Part shown: piece after piece, positions 37,782-47,372 of the stretch
How positions within the stretch are numbered: position 1 is the stretch's first letter
Layout of the letters: each line of letters opens with the position of its first letter
Assembly (NCBI RefSeq): GCF_010894435.1
Contig: NZ_JAAIXZ010000036.1
Coordinates: 1-63,823, forward strand
DNA: 63,823 nt
From: Pyxidicoccus trucidator
GTDB lineage: Bacteria; Myxococcota; Myxococcia; Myxococcales; Myxococcaceae
Direction: 5' to 3'
The notes under the pieces: generated by a model
Told to the model about the DNA's origin: nothing
What the model saw: the letters and a program-made list of their open reading frames with translations, nothing else
The model's database searches: none
Program-made: the position numbers and the translations under genes

Positions 37782-40178
37782 CTACTGCCGGGACATCGCG
37801 ATCTTGAAGAGCTCCTGCGGCGAGACGAAGTGGTCGAAGTCCTCCTTGCCCTTGTCGAGCTGCACCCACCTCACCCGGCCCGTGAACTTGCTGTCGCCGT
37901 TGTGGAAGCCCTCCGCCACGGGGGAGCCATGCTCCATGCCCACGTCGGCCGTCTCCTCGGAGAGCACGTAGGCCAGGGTCTTCTCCACCCGGCCGCGCCC
38001 CACCTTCTTGCCGTCGACGTACAACGTCACGTCGCCACCCCTGCCCAGGCCTCCGCCGTCGTACTTGAACTCCATGCGGACCTGGTGCGTACCCGGAGGC
38101 AGCTCGCTGGTGGCCTCGACGTAGTCCCGACGCAGGCCGCCGTAGTTGTAGCAGTAGCTGAGCCGGCCCCGGCGCGCGTAGAGGCACCAGCCGCCGAACG
38201 AGCCGCCCTGGGTGATGATGACGCCGCTCGCGCCGCCCGCCGGTATCTCCACCTCGGCGGTGACGGAGTGCGACTTGTTCTTGATGTTGAGCATCGAGTT
38301 CTCGCCGAGCCGCCGCATGGAGCCCGAGAGCATCTGCGAGTCGCCCTGGATGAGCTCGGGCCGCCCGGCCAGCTCCGCGTTGAAGCGCTCGACACCGCGG
38401 TCGTCCAGCGGCAGCACGTAGAACTTCGCGGCCTCGATGAGGAAGAGCTGCTGCAGCTCGCGCAGCTTGTCCGGCCGCGAGGTCGCGAGGTCGCGCGCCT
38501 GCGTCCAGTCCTTCGTCGTGTCGTAGAGCTCCCAGACGTCTTCTTCGAGGCTCACGCTCGCCTTGGTCTCCCACGGGGTGCGGTGCTTCGTCACGGCCGT
38601 CCAGCCCTGGTGGTAGATGCCGCGGTTGCCGAACATCTCGAAATACTGCGTCTCATGCCGCTCCGGCGCTTTCGCGTCGTCGAAGCTGAAGCGCATGCTC
38701 GTCCCCTGCATCGGAGTCTGCTGCACACCGTGGACCGCCACCGGCTGGGGCAGGTTCGCGGCCTCCAGGATGGTGGGCCCCACGTCGATGACATGGGAGA
38801 ACTGCGAGCGGACCTCGCCCCGGGCCTCGATGCCGTTGGGCCAGTGGACGATGCAGCCGTTGCGTGTGCCGCCGTAGTGCGAGGCCACCTGCTTGGTCCA
38901 CTGGTAGGGCGTGTCCATGGCATGCGCCCAGCCCACCGCGTAGTGGTTGTAGGCCTCGGGTGTGCCGAGCTTGTGCATGTTCTGGATGAGGTACTCAGGC
39001 GTCTCCACGCCCAGGATGTCGTTGAAGATGAAGCCCTCGTTGAGCGTGCCGTTGACGGTGCCCTCGGCGGAGGCGCCGTTGTCGCCGATGATGTAGTAGA
39101 CGAGCGTGTCCTCCAGCACGCCCATCTTCTCCAGCGAGTCGATGAGCCGTCCCACGTGGAAGTCCGCGTACTCGAGGAAGCCCGCGTAGACCTCCATCTG
39201 CCGCGCGAGCACCGGCCGCAGCTTCTCCGGCATGTCCGCCCAGGCGGGGATTTCCTTGGGGCGTGGGGTGAGCTGACAGTCCTTGGGGATGACGCCCAGC
39301 TTCTTCTGCCGCGCGAAGACCTCCTCGCGCAGCGCGTCCCAGCCGGCATCGAAGCGCCCCTTGTACTTGTCCGCCCAGTCCTTGGGGACATGGTGCGGAG
39401 CGTGGGTGGCGCCCGGGGCGAAGTAGACGAAGAAGGGCTTGTCCGGCACGAGCGCCTTCTGCTGGCGCACCCAGTCCATGGCCCGGTCCGTCATGTCCTC
39501 CATGAAGTGATAGCCCTGCTCCGGCGTGCGGTCCTGCTCCATGGGCGTCGTGTTCTCGTAGATCGCCGGGTACCACTGGTTCGTCTCGCCGCCGATGAAG
39601 CCGAAGAAGTATTCGAAGCCGGAGCCGGTCGGCCACCGCTCGAAGGGCCCCACGGGGCTGGTCTCCCAGACGGGCACCTCGTGGCACTTGCCGAACTGCG
39701 CGGTGCTGTAGCCGTTGAGCTTGAGGACTTCGGCCACCGGCGCGCAGTGGTTGGGGCGCACGCAGCTGTAGCCCGGCGAGGAGGTGGCGGTCTCCGTGAT
39801 TCCGCCGAAGCCCACCGCGTGGTGGTTGCGGCCGGTGAGGAGCGCGGCGCGCGTGGGCGAGCAGAGCGCGGTGGTGTGGAAGCGGTTGTACTTGAGGCCC
39901 TTGGCCGCCAGGCGCTCCGCGGTGGGGGTGTTGACGACGCCGCCGAAGGCGCTGGTGGCACCGAACCCCACGTCGTCCAGCAGCACCACGAGGACGTTGG
40001 GCGCGCCCTTCGGAGGCCGCAGCGGGACGATGGGTGGGAACTTCGCGCTCGGGTCCCTGGCACTGAACGGACGCAAGCCCTGGTAGGGCTGGTCCGGTAT
40101 GGGGAGCACCTCGCGCTGGAGTGTGTCGTTGGGAGAACCCTCTCCGTTGCCCGCCTGCCGCTTGCCATTCTTCTTCAT
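37782..40178 (-). CDS. Long arylsulfatase, CSPTR type
   Basis: 798 residues. The active site is C106-S-P-T-R110, the metal site LLDDVGFG, with further blocks FGKCHEVP, APHHVPKDWADKY and IIGDNGASAEG. The C-terminal beta-sandwich (TQGGSFGGWCLYARRG, QVRMEFKYDGGG) parallels the 784-residue sulfatase at 23749. FGKWH of most sulfatases is FGKCH here. No signal peptide; the first 30 residues are hydrophilic. AGAGGA precedes ATG at 40178; an in-frame ATG six codons earlier has no such site. Confidence 0.93.
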   Translation of the reverse strand: MKKNGKRQAGNGEGSPNDTLQREVLPIPDQPYQGLRPFSARDPSAKFPPIVPLRPPKGAPNVLVVLLDDVGFGATSAFGGVVNTPTAERLAAKGLKYNRFHTTALCSPTRAALLTGRNHHAVGFGGITETATSSPGYSCVRPNHCAPVAEVLKLNGYSTAQFGKCHEVPVWETSPVGPFERWPTGSGFEYFFGFIGGETNQWYPAIYENTTPMEQDRTPEQGYHFMEDMTDRAMDWVRQQKALVPDKPFFVYFAPGATHAPHHVPKDWADKYKGRFDAGWDALREEVFARQKKLGVIPKDCQLTPRPKEIPAWADMPEKLRPVLARQMEVYAGFLEYADFHVGRLIDSLEKMGVLEDTLVYYIIGDNGASAEGTVNGTLNEGFIFNDILGVETPEYLIQNMHKLGTPEAYNHYAVGWAHAMDTPYQWTKQVASHYGGTRNGCIVHWPNGIEARGEVRSQFSHVIDVGPTILEAANLPQPVAVHGVQQTPMQGTSMRFSFDDAKAPERHETQYFEMFGNRGIYHQGWTAVTKHRTPWETKASVSLEEDVWELYDTTKDWTQARDLATSRPDKLRELQQLFLIEAAKFYVLPLDDRGVERFNAELAGRPELIQGDSQMLSGSMRRLGENSMLNIKNKSHSVTAEVEIPAGGASGVIITQGGSFGGWCLYARRGRLSYCYNYGGLRRDYVEATSELPPGTHQVRMEFKYDGGGLGRGGDVTLYVDGKKVGRGRVEKTLAYVLSEETADVGMEHGSPVAEGFHNGDSKFTGRVRWVQLDKGKEDFDHFVSPQELFKIAMSRQ

Positions 40179-40424
40179 GAAATCCTCTTGCCCCACTGGC
40201 GCATCCAGGGTGCGAGGAAGCTAGGGTGCGTGACGCCCCGGGCCAGTGCCCCACGGGGTGGACGCGCGCGCGGGCCCAGGACAGTCCTCCCGGCATGAGG
40301 CGGATCCAGCCCTGAAGTCGGTACCGACCAGGGGAGCGGCCGGAGCCGTGCACCTGGGGGACTCGCGTCCCCGCCCCCAACGTCAGGAAACCCACGGGTC
40401 CACCTGGGCCCCCCAGGAGGCGTC

Positions 40425-41003
40425 ATGTCCCCGCACCACCGGCTTGCGGTGCCGCTGCTCTTGTTGCTGTTGGCAGCCTGCTCCGGCATCGAGACGAACA
40501 CCCACTACGACCCGGCCTCCGTCGGCAAGCTGGACGGTTACAAGACGTATGCCTGGCTGCCCGCGCCAGAGGGCGCGGACCCTCGCATCTACAACGACGT
40601 CACCGAGGCCCAGGTGAAGAAGGTGGTGGATGCGCAGCTGGCGTCCCGGGGCTACCGGAAGGTGGATGAGAATCCGGACTTCAAGTTCGGCTGGCACGGC
40701 TCCATCGACCAGAAGATGGATGTGGACACGGTGAACTCGTACTACGGCTATGGATGGGGCTCCTGGTACGCGCCCTACGGGCCGGGCATGTCGGTGGGCG
40801 CCACCTTCCCCCAGACCTATGTCGATGAGTACGAAGAGGGCACGCTCATCCTCGACGTCGTCGACGCCGGCACCAACAAGCTCGTCTGGCGCGGCACGGC
40901 CCAGGCCGCGCTGGAAGACAACCCCTCGCCCCAGAGGCGCGAGGAGCGACTCGGCGAGGCCGTGAAGGATGTCCTGGAGCAGTTCCCGCCCAAGGGGAAG
41001 TGA
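40425..41003 (+). CDS. DUF4136-family lipoprotein
   Basis: 192 residues. A lipoprotein signal with lipobox LAAC (Cys at 19), then a single DUF4136-type domain: YKTYAWLPAPEGADPRIYN, VDAQLASRGYRKVDENPDFKFGWHG and LILDVVDAGTNKLVWRGTAQA. The family is periplasmic or outer-membrane attached, of unknown function. A CCTGG/CCAGG hairpin overlaps its AGGAGG ribosome-binding site. The end lies 4 nt from the end of the convergent zntB gene. Confidence 0.85.
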   Translation: MSPHHRLAVPLLLLLLAACSGIETNTHYDPASVGKLDGYKTYAWLPAPEGADPRIYNDVTEAQVKKVVDAQLASRGYRKVDENPDFKFGWHGSIDQKMDVDTVNSYYGYGWGSWYAPYGPGMSVGATFPQTYVDEYEEGTLILDVVDAGTNKLVWRGTAQAALEDNPSPQRREERLGEAVKDVLEQFPPKGK

Positions 41004-41007
41004 CGCC

Positions 41008-41967
41008 TCACACCAGCTTGCGGCGGCGCAGCGCCCACCACTCGGCCACGGCCAGGGCCAGCAGCAGCAGGCACAGCACGACGAAGGAGCCGGGCCAGGC
41101 CGTGCCCGGGATGCCTCCCACGTTGACACCCAGCAGCCCGGTGATGAAGGACAGCGGGAGGAAGACACCGGAGATGAGGGTGAGGACGTAGAGCGTGTAG
41201 TTCATGCGCGCGTCCTGCCGGGCCTTCAGCTCGTCGTGGAGGATGCGCGCGCGGTCCAGGAGCGAGTCCAAGTCCTTCAGCACGCTGTCCGCGCGCCGGG
41301 TCAGGTCCTTCATGGGCCGGCGCTGCGCGCGGAGCCAGTCGATGTCCAGCAGGCCCACGCGCATGAGGACATCCCTGCTGGCGGAGACCGCGCTGCGCAG
41401 CTCGATGAGGGCCCGCCGCAGGTCGCGCAGCCGCTGTGCCGCATCCGCCCCGTGGGCCTCGACCCGCGCCTCCAGGTCCACCATCCGCTCGTCGAGCTCG
41501 ACGACGTGCAGTACCTGGCTCGACGCCGCGGCGCCCGCGAGCCCGAGGAGGAAGTCCGTGGAGCGGGGGCCCCTCCCCTGCTCCAGCTCGTGGCGCAACA
41601 GCGTGATGGAGGCCACCTCCCGGTCCGCCAGGGTGAGGCACAGGTGGCGGGTGGCATACACGCGCAGCCCGGTCCTCACGCCGGGCTCCGCGCGGGTCCT
41701 CGGCTGGCGCAACAGGAGGACCAGTCCATCGGGGTCGATGGCCTCCACCTGCACGTGTGTAGCGCCCGAGAGCAGCAGCCGCCGCACCGGCTCCGGCAGA
41801 CCGAGGCGATCCTCGAGCCACCGTGACAGCCCTGGCGACTCCAGGGGGAAGTGGAACCACGACAGGCCGTCCCCGGGCCGCGCGTCGTCGAGCGAAACGG
41901 GGCGTGCACCTCCATCGCCCGTCAACAGGAGCGCGAAGGCGCCGGTGAGGTCGTCGGAGGGTGTCAT
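41008..41967 (-). CDS. zntB: CorA-family metal transporter, ZntB type
   Basis: 319 residues. A cytoplasmic N-terminal domain of about 250 residues with long helices, then two C-terminal transmembrane helices. The signature between them is GVNVGGIPG rather than GMN of CorA, which places it in the ZntB branch, usually linked to zinc movement by proton coupling. The C-terminal tail is Arg/Lys-rich. AGGAGAGAGGC precedes ATG at 41967. The next gene upstream, a barrel-like protein, is on the same strand. Confidence 0.82.
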   Translation of the reverse strand: MTPSDDLTGAFALLLTGDGGARPVSLDDARPGDGLSWFHFPLESPGLSRWLEDRLGLPEPVRRLLLSGATHVQVEAIDPDGLVLLLRQPRTRAEPGVRTGLRVYATRHLCLTLADREVASITLLRHELEQGRGPRSTDFLLGLAGAAASSQVLHVVELDERMVDLEARVEAHGADAAQRLRDLRRALIELRSAVSASRDVLMRVGLLDIDWLRAQRRPMKDLTRRADSVLKDLDSLLDRARILHDELKARQDARMNYTLYVLTLISGVFLPLSFITGLLGVNVGGIPGTAWPGSFVVLCLLLLALAVAEWWALRRRKLV

Positions 41968-42016
41968 CCGCCTCTCTCCTCCAGGGCCCCGTGGCGAGTT
42001 CCCGGATGGTGCCGGG

Positions 42017-42838
42017 CTACGGGGCCTTCTTCCCCTTGGGGAACAGGAAGGCGAGTTGAACACGGAGCTGCCACTGCGCGGCCCCCGGCACGTCCGGGCG
42101 CACGGCGTTGTAGTACGCGGACACCGAGCCGTTCAGCGACTGGCGACCGACCTTGAAGACCTTGCCCCCGCCCGCGCCGAACGGTACGAGCCACTGGTCC
42201 CCCGAGGGCGCCTCCCAGTTGGCGGTGATGATGGGCGCGGACGTCACGTACCAGCCCCCGGGCAGGTTGTAGGTGAGGAAGTACTGCACGAGGAGCTGGT
42301 TGACGCTCTCCCGGTCCCCATCACCGAAGACGGACCACACGTTGTTGGCCAGCACGCCGGCGGACAGGTCGCCGGGCTGCACCAGGGCCACCGCCGAAGG
42401 CCCGATGCTCCACTTCCCCGTCCCCAGGACGTCATCGGTGGCGGTCGGCAGCAACAGCGCGGGCCCCACGCCCCAGATGAGCGTCCCCGGCTTCGAGGGC
42501 GCCACGAAGAACGTGGCCGAGGTGTCTCCGAGGCCGAACGTGCCGCCGCTCCCGTCCGCCAGGTCCGGCTGGTAGAGGACGGGGAGGATGATGCGGTTGA
42601 TGAGATTGAAGTCCTCCGTCAGCGTCATGGGGATGACCGGCTGGATGTTGAGCGTGTTCCGCACCCGGTCACCCGGGTCGATGCCGAAGTCCACGTTGTC
42701 CTGCAGCGGCACGCTGATGAGGTTGGCCACCGGGTTCTGCACCGCCTTGGCCAGGTCTTCATGCGAGCTGGCCTCGACGGCTCCCGCCAGCACCAGCCCG
42801 CACAGCGCCGCACTCCAGCTCGAAGCCCGCGCCCCCAT
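42017..42838 (-). CDS. Outer-membrane transporter-like protein ('neuromedin U'-type annotation)
   Basis: 273 residues. Signal peptide (1-23), then barrel strands: NLISVPLQDNVDFGIDPGDR, IPMTLTEDFNLINRIILPVLYQ, GLGDTSATFFVAPS, LIWGVGPALLLPTATDD, NNVWSVFGDGDRESVNQ and YFLTYNLPGGWYVTSAPIITANWE. This is the family often mislabelled neuromedin U, related to phenol-degradation MetA-type barrels. Role unknown; probable solute channel. It is followed by zntB (50 nt apart). Confidence 0.8.
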   Translation of the reverse strand: MGARASSWSAALCGLVLAGAVEASSHEDLAKAVQNPVANLISVPLQDNVDFGIDPGDRVRNTLNIQPVIPMTLTEDFNLINRIILPVLYQPDLADGSGGTFGLGDTSATFFVAPSKPGTLIWGVGPALLLPTATDDVLGTGKWSIGPSAVALVQPGDLSAGVLANNVWSVFGDGDRESVNQLLVQYFLTYNLPGGWYVTSAPIITANWEAPSGDQWLVPFGAGGGKVFKVGRQSLNGSVSAYYNAVRPDVPGAAQWQLRVQLAFLFPKGKKAP

Positions 42839-43043
42839 ACCGACTCCCCGCCCTTCCCCGTCCACCGTGAAGCCGTGGGATGACCACTCCCCCGAAAATT
42901 CGCAATCCACCCTGCCCCGCGGGGCGAGGAGGTAGCGGACGGCGTTGCTGGCAACCGCCTCCCTCCTCGCGAGGGCGACCGGCCGGATTGTCGCGCAGCC
43001 GGCTGCTCCACAACTTGAAGCGGACCTGTTCCAGGAGCCGCCC

Positions 43044-44933
43044 ATGCCGTCCTCTCCTACCGCGCCTCCCGCGGACCGGAAGCCCCTCAGTCACTACCTG
43101 CCCTTCCTCGCGTGGATGCCCGCCTGGCGCCCGCGCATGCTGAAGCGGGAGATGGTGGCGGCCCTCACGGTGACGGCGCTCCTCATCCCCGAGGGCATGG
43201 CCTACGCGGAGCTGGCGGGCGTGCCGCCCCAGACGGCCTTCTACGCCGCGCCGGCCGCGCTCGTGCTCTATGCCCTGCTTGGCAGCTCGCGCCAGCTCAT
43301 CGTCGCCGTCTCGGCCACCGTGGCCGTGCTCTCCGCGGCGACGGTGGGGGCGATGGCTCCGGCCGGCTCCACGCGCTTCATCGCCCTCACCGCGGCCCTG
43401 GCCATGCTGGCGGGCGTCATCTCCATCCTCGCGGGCGTGCTACGGCTCGGTCGGCTGTCGCAGTTCTTCTCCGAGTCCGTCCTCACCGGCTTCGTCTTCG
43501 GGCTGGCGCTGGTGATTGCCATCAAGCAGGTGCCCAAGCTCCTGGGGCTGGAGGGCGGCGGGGGCAACTTCTTCGAGCGGCTGTGGCACCTCGTCACCCA
43601 CCTGCCCCAGGCCCACCTCGTCACCGCCATCCTCGGAGCGGTGAGCCTCGCGCTGCTGCTAGGCATCGATCGCGTGTCACGCCGGATTCCCTCCGCGCTG
43701 GTGGTGCTGGTGCTGGGAACGATCGTTGCGGGGTTGCTCGGGCTCCAGGCCCGGGGCGTGAAGGTGGTGGGCGAGCTGCCGGCGGGACTCGCCGGGCCCC
43801 GGCTCCCCGATGTGTCGTGGAAGGACCTGGTCGCGCTGCTGCCAGGCGCGCTGGGCATCGCGCTGGTGGCCTTCGCCGAGGCCGTGGGCCCCGCCCGGAT
43901 GATGGCCACGAAGCACCGCTACGAGGTGGACGCCAACCAGGAGCTCATCGGCATTGGCGCGGCGAACCTGGGGGCGGGCCTCTTCCGGGGCTTCCCCATC
44001 GGCTGCAGCCTGTCCAAGACAGCGGCCAACGACGCGGCGGGAGCCCGCTCGGAGATGTCCTCCATCCTGGCCGCGGGCCTCACCCTGCTGGTGGCCCTCT
44101 TCTTCACGCCGCTGTTCCGCACCCTGCCCGAGGCCACGCTCGGCGCCATCGTCGTGGTGGCCATCTCCGGGATGATGGACGTGCCGGAGCTGCGCCGGCT
44201 GTACCGGCTGCGCCGCGCGGACTTCCTGATGGCCTGTGCCGCGCTGCTGGGCGTGCTCGTGCTGGACGTGCTGCCAGGGCTGCTGCTGGCGGTGGGGCTC
44301 TCCGTGCTCATCCTCGTCTGGCGTGCCAGCAAGCCCCGCGTGAGCGAGCTGGGGCGGACCCCGGGCACGCTGGACTTCGCCGACGTCCGGCGCCAGCCCA
44401 CGCCCGCCACCATCCCCGGGCTGCTGGTGCTCCGCCCCAACGAAGGCCTCTTCTTCGCGAACGCCACCGCCCTGAGGGACGCCATCATCGACCGGGCGGA
44501 CAGGACTCCGGGCGTGCGCGCCTTGCTGCTGGACCTGGAGGCGACGGTGGACCTGGACGTCCCGGGCGCCGACATGCTCGCCGAGCTGAAGGATTCCCTG
44601 GAGCACCGCGACGTGACGCTGATGCTGTCCCGGGTGCTGGAGCCGACCCGGCGGATGCTCGAGACGTCGGGAGTGACGGAGAAGATAGGCAGCGAGCGGA
44701 TTCATGCCCAGACGCTGGATGGAGTCACGGCCTACCTGGCCGACCGGGCCGGGCACTCGCGCGAGGAGTGGGCGCTCATCCGTGACGGCCTGAACCGGCT
44801 GCACGCCCTGGTGGACGAGGCCGTCCCCTCGGCGGAGCAGGAAGCGGACCGTCAGCGATTGCTGAAGCTGAGTGAGGAGCTGACGCGGGCCGGCGACGGA
44901 ATGGCGGGCCCCGAGAAGCCCCCGGAGGGGTGA
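43044..44933 (+). CDS. SulP-family anion transporter with STAS domain, second copy
   Basis: 629 residues. TVTALLIPEGMAYAELAGVPPQ is the first SulP block, and GAGLFRGFPIGCSLSKTAANDAAGA lies in the core. The STAS domain runs about 455-580 (LLLDLEATVDLDVPGADMLAEL). A C-terminal 60-residue charged helix (EADRQRLLKLSEELTRAGDGM) is additional. AGGAG is 8 nt before ATG at 43044. It is the second SulP gene in the island, and is divergent from the barrel-like gene. Confidence 0.9.
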   Translation: MPSSPTAPPADRKPLSHYLPFLAWMPAWRPRMLKREMVAALTVTALLIPEGMAYAELAGVPPQTAFYAAPAALVLYALLGSSRQLIVAVSATVAVLSAATVGAMAPAGSTRFIALTAALAMLAGVISILAGVLRLGRLSQFFSESVLTGFVFGLALVIAIKQVPKLLGLEGGGGNFFERLWHLVTHLPQAHLVTAILGAVSLALLLGIDRVSRRIPSALVVLVLGTIVAGLLGLQARGVKVVGELPAGLAGPRLPDVSWKDLVALLPGALGIALVAFAEAVGPARMMATKHRYEVDANQELIGIGAANLGAGLFRGFPIGCSLSKTAANDAAGARSEMSSILAAGLTLLVALFFTPLFRTLPEATLGAIVVVAISGMMDVPELRRLYRLRRADFLMACAALLGVLVLDVLPGLLLAVGLSVLILVWRASKPRVSELGRTPGTLDFADVRRQPTPATIPGLLVLRPNEGLFFANATALRDAIIDRADRTPGVRALLLDLEATVDLDVPGADMLAELKDSLEHRDVTLMLSRVLEPTRRMLETSGVTEKIGSERIHAQTLDGVTAYLADRAGHSREEWALIRDGLNRLHALVDEAVPSAEQEADRQRLLKLSEELTRAGDGMAGPEKPPEG

Positions 44934-44957
44934 GCAGCGCGCCCACCGCCGCGGAGG

Positions 44958-45848
44958 TCAGGTGGGCACGCTGCCCGGAGGCACCCGGCCGGTGCGCTCC
45001 GTGCGGCCCTGCCGCTTCGACCACAGCTTGTAGGGCGTCAGCGCCAGGATGCGAATCAGGATGATGGCGCCCACCACTGCCGCCACCTCGAGCGCCTGAA
45101 AGCGCGGGTAGCTCTGGGAGATGATGGTCATCGTCAGCACCGGGTGGGCGAAGCCGGCCGCCAGGGCCACGGCCCTGCGGTCCTCGGCACGCGGCGCGCC
45201 GGCCCAGTGCCCCAGGAACGTGGCGGCCACGACCAGCACCACCAGCGCCAGCACCGGGCCCAACCCCAGCTTCAATAGCCGCGGGCCGGCCAGGAAGATG
45301 ACAAGGACCGCCACGCCCAGCAGGAGCACGATGAACACCCGGTTGGCCCACACGGCCAGGACCTTCGCGGCCTCCGGAAAGAAGTGGTGGACGGCCATGC
45401 CCACCGCCAGCGGCGGCAGGATCTTCACGAGCAGGAGGCGGAACACCAGCTCAGGACCGGCCTGGAGCTGGAGACCCATGGACCGATCCACCACCTCAAT
45501 CCAGAGGGGAACCGTGACGATGGAGCCGATGGCCAGCAGCAGGATGAGGTTGAGGGACGTCTTCACACTGGCGCCCAGCGCCTTCGCCTGGTTCACCTGC
45601 AAGGGAGCGCCGGGGCAGATGGCCGTGAGGAGGATGGCGCCCGCGGCCACCGGAGGAAGGCGGAACAGGTACACCACCGCGAACGCCAGGATTGGCACCA
45701 CCACCAAAATCACCGCCAGGGACCGTCCGTAGAGCGCCGGCCGCTGGAAGGCCTCCCGCAGCTCTCCCGGGTGCCGTGCCAGTCCCGCGGAGAACAGGAA
45801 GAGGACGACGACGTTGGACAGCGCGAACAAGACGATTGATTTCAGCAT
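44958..45848 (-). CDS. BASS-like (bile acid:sodium symporter superfamily) membrane protein
   Basis: 296 residues with about nine or ten helices. LPPVAAGAILLTAICPGAPLQVNQAKALGASVKTSLNL resembles the inverted-repeat core of BASS carriers. The sodium-site residues cannot be fixed by eye. Start: ATG at 45848 is preferred because GGGAG lies 6 nt upstream; an ATG two codons earlier would leave almost no spacing. It follows a larger membrane-protein gene on the same strand by about 15 nt, so both are likely co-transcribed. Confidence 0.7.
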   Translation of the reverse strand: MLKSIVLFALSNVVVLFLFSAGLARHPGELREAFQRPALYGRSLAVILVVVPILAFAVVYLFRLPPVAAGAILLTAICPGAPLQVNQAKALGASVKTSLNLILLLAIGSIVTVPLWIEVVDRSMGLQLQAGPELVFRLLLVKILPPLAVGMAVHHFFPEAAKVLAVWANRVFIVLLLGVAVLVIFLAGPRLLKLGLGPVLALVVLVVAATFLGHWAGAPRAEDRRAVALAAGFAHPVLTMTIISQSYPRFQALEVAAVVGAIILIRILALTPYKLWSKRQGRTERTGRVPPGSVPT

Positions 45849-45863
45849 GCCCATCTCCCGGGT

Positions 45864-47012
45864 TCAGCCCAGCCCCTGGCGGAGCAGCTTGAGGACTTCG
45901 AGGAAATGCCGGTCCATCACCAGCAGGATCGCAATGGGCAGGACCGCCGCGGCGGCGACGCTCATCAGCGGGCGCGGGTCCCACGGGAACACGCGCATCT
46001 TCCGTGCGAGGATGAAGGTGGACCCCAGGTCGGCCAGCGAGGAGAACTCGGGCGCGCCCAGCACGTCCTCGCTGCTGCGCTCGTGAAACCACTTCCGCTC
46101 GAACCGCCGTGAGTGCCACGCCGCAAGCGCCGAGAACGCAGGGTCTCCCCGCCGCTTTGCCTTCACGAGCTGGGGCATGAAGAAGACCAGGGGTGCGAAG
46201 ACCACGACGGTGGCCATGACCCCGATGACGGCCAGGGGAATGATATGGGGGATGGGGTCGGCGGCGAGTCCCGCGGCCTGGGTCCTCCAGGTGGCCGCGG
46301 CCATCACCATCTGCAGCGCGAACACCAGGGGCGCGAAGCAGGCTTGATAGACGGGCAGGAAGCCCAGCCCCCCCATGGTGTCCGGATGGGTGGGCATCAG
46401 CGCGAGGGGCAGCCGCGAGACGCGGAACAGGAAGCCCGCCCACACCACGCCGCGCCACACCCAGCGCAGCAGCAGGAAGATGAAGAGCGGCCGGCTCACT
46501 GCCAGGTACCACCAGCCCGCCGGCGAGAGCTCGCCTCCCGACAACGCAAAGGCCCAGCCCCTGTTGGGTTCGATCCGCTCCAGCAACGAGAGGCCAAGGC
46601 AGACGGCCACCAGGCCCGCCTCGACCCAGGCGCTGTCGCGCCACCGGATTGCCACGCATACGGCGCGCTCGAAGCTCCGCCGACTGCCCACCCCCACCAG
46701 GTGCGAGCTGAGGAATTGCTGGACCGCCAGCCGGATGCGCCCGTTCACATAGGGCTCGGACAGGATGAGCGCGGGCATGGACACCAGGAGCTGGGCGTGA
46801 ATCTGAAGGTCTCCGAACAGGGGGCCCAGGGCCGTGCCACGCTCGAACATCGAAAGGAACAGGAGCGGCAGCCAGGCCAGCGCCACGATGACGAGCGTAC
46901 GTGCCAGCACCTTGTCGCGCTGGGGTGTGAAGAGGTGGACCCGGCACTCCAGCCGGAAGAACGGACCACCCTGCATGAGCGCGAAGTCGGGGAGTGTGGA
47001 AGTGGCGTCCAT
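45864..47012 (-). CDS. Polytopic membrane protein of unknown function
   Basis: 382 residues with about six to seven hydrophobic segments. The N-terminus (MDATSTLPDFALMQGGPFFRLECRVHLF) and the block YQACFAPLVFALQMVMAAATWRTQAAGLAADP are conserved-looking but not recognised. A charged loop (FMPQLVKAKRRGDPAFSALAAWHSRRFERKW) sits before the last helix. The reading frame stays open far upstream on this strand, but that region lies opposite a real gene, so the ATG at 47012 is the sensible start. It is co-directional with the BASS-like gene. Confidence 0.65.
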   Translation of the reverse strand: MDATSTLPDFALMQGGPFFRLECRVHLFTPQRDKVLARTLVIVALAWLPLLFLSMFERGTALGPLFGDLQIHAQLLVSMPALILSEPYVNGRIRLAVQQFLSSHLVGVGSRRSFERAVCVAIRWRDSAWVEAGLVAVCLGLSLLERIEPNRGWAFALSGGELSPAGWWYLAVSRPLFIFLLLRWVWRGVVWAGFLFRVSRLPLALMPTHPDTMGGLGFLPVYQACFAPLVFALQMVMAAATWRTQAAGLAADPIPHIIPLAVIGVMATVVVFAPLVFFMPQLVKAKRRGDPAFSALAAWHSRRFERKWFHERSSEDVLGAPEFSSLADLGSTFILARKMRVFPWDPRPLMSVAAAAVLPIAILLVMDRHFLEVLKLLRQGLG

Positions 47013-47372
47013 GTTCCGGCGGCATCCCGTCCGTGAAGAAGGAGCCAGCCCTGTCGGCCGGCCGCGGGCGGTCATCGGCGGGCGCCCTCCACTCCACGGT
47101 GGGGGCTGCGTCATGGATGGACAATCTGTTCGGCCAGCGAGGCGGCCGAGCCCCAGGGCGCGGGTACGGGCCCCGTGCCTCACGAGGCGCCGGCTCCGCC
47201 CGCCCGTTCCTCCCCGGAGGACGATGCGTGCTGGCGCGGACGTGGGCCCTCCCCGGAGGGCAGCTTCCCTGCTGCAAGGCGTGGAGGCAGCTTGCCGCCA
47301 GGGGCGGAGCCCGCGCTCCCTCCGTCCCCGGTCGGGGCGAAGCACGCGCACGGACAGGGACGGACGGCGACG
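47013..47372. other. 360-bp divergent intergenic region
   Basis: It contains no gene I can support. It includes a 25-bp element (47287-47311 approx.) shared with the leader of the formylglycine-generating-enzyme gene; see 50742. Confidence 0.5.
47287..47311 (+). repeat. Leader element, copy 1
   Basis: GCAGCTTGCCGCCAGGGG followed by CGGAGC. It has a small internal hairpin (CCGCC/GGCGG). It matches the element at 50742 at all but one position of the core and lies about 63 nt upstream of the next start codon. Confidence 0.5.
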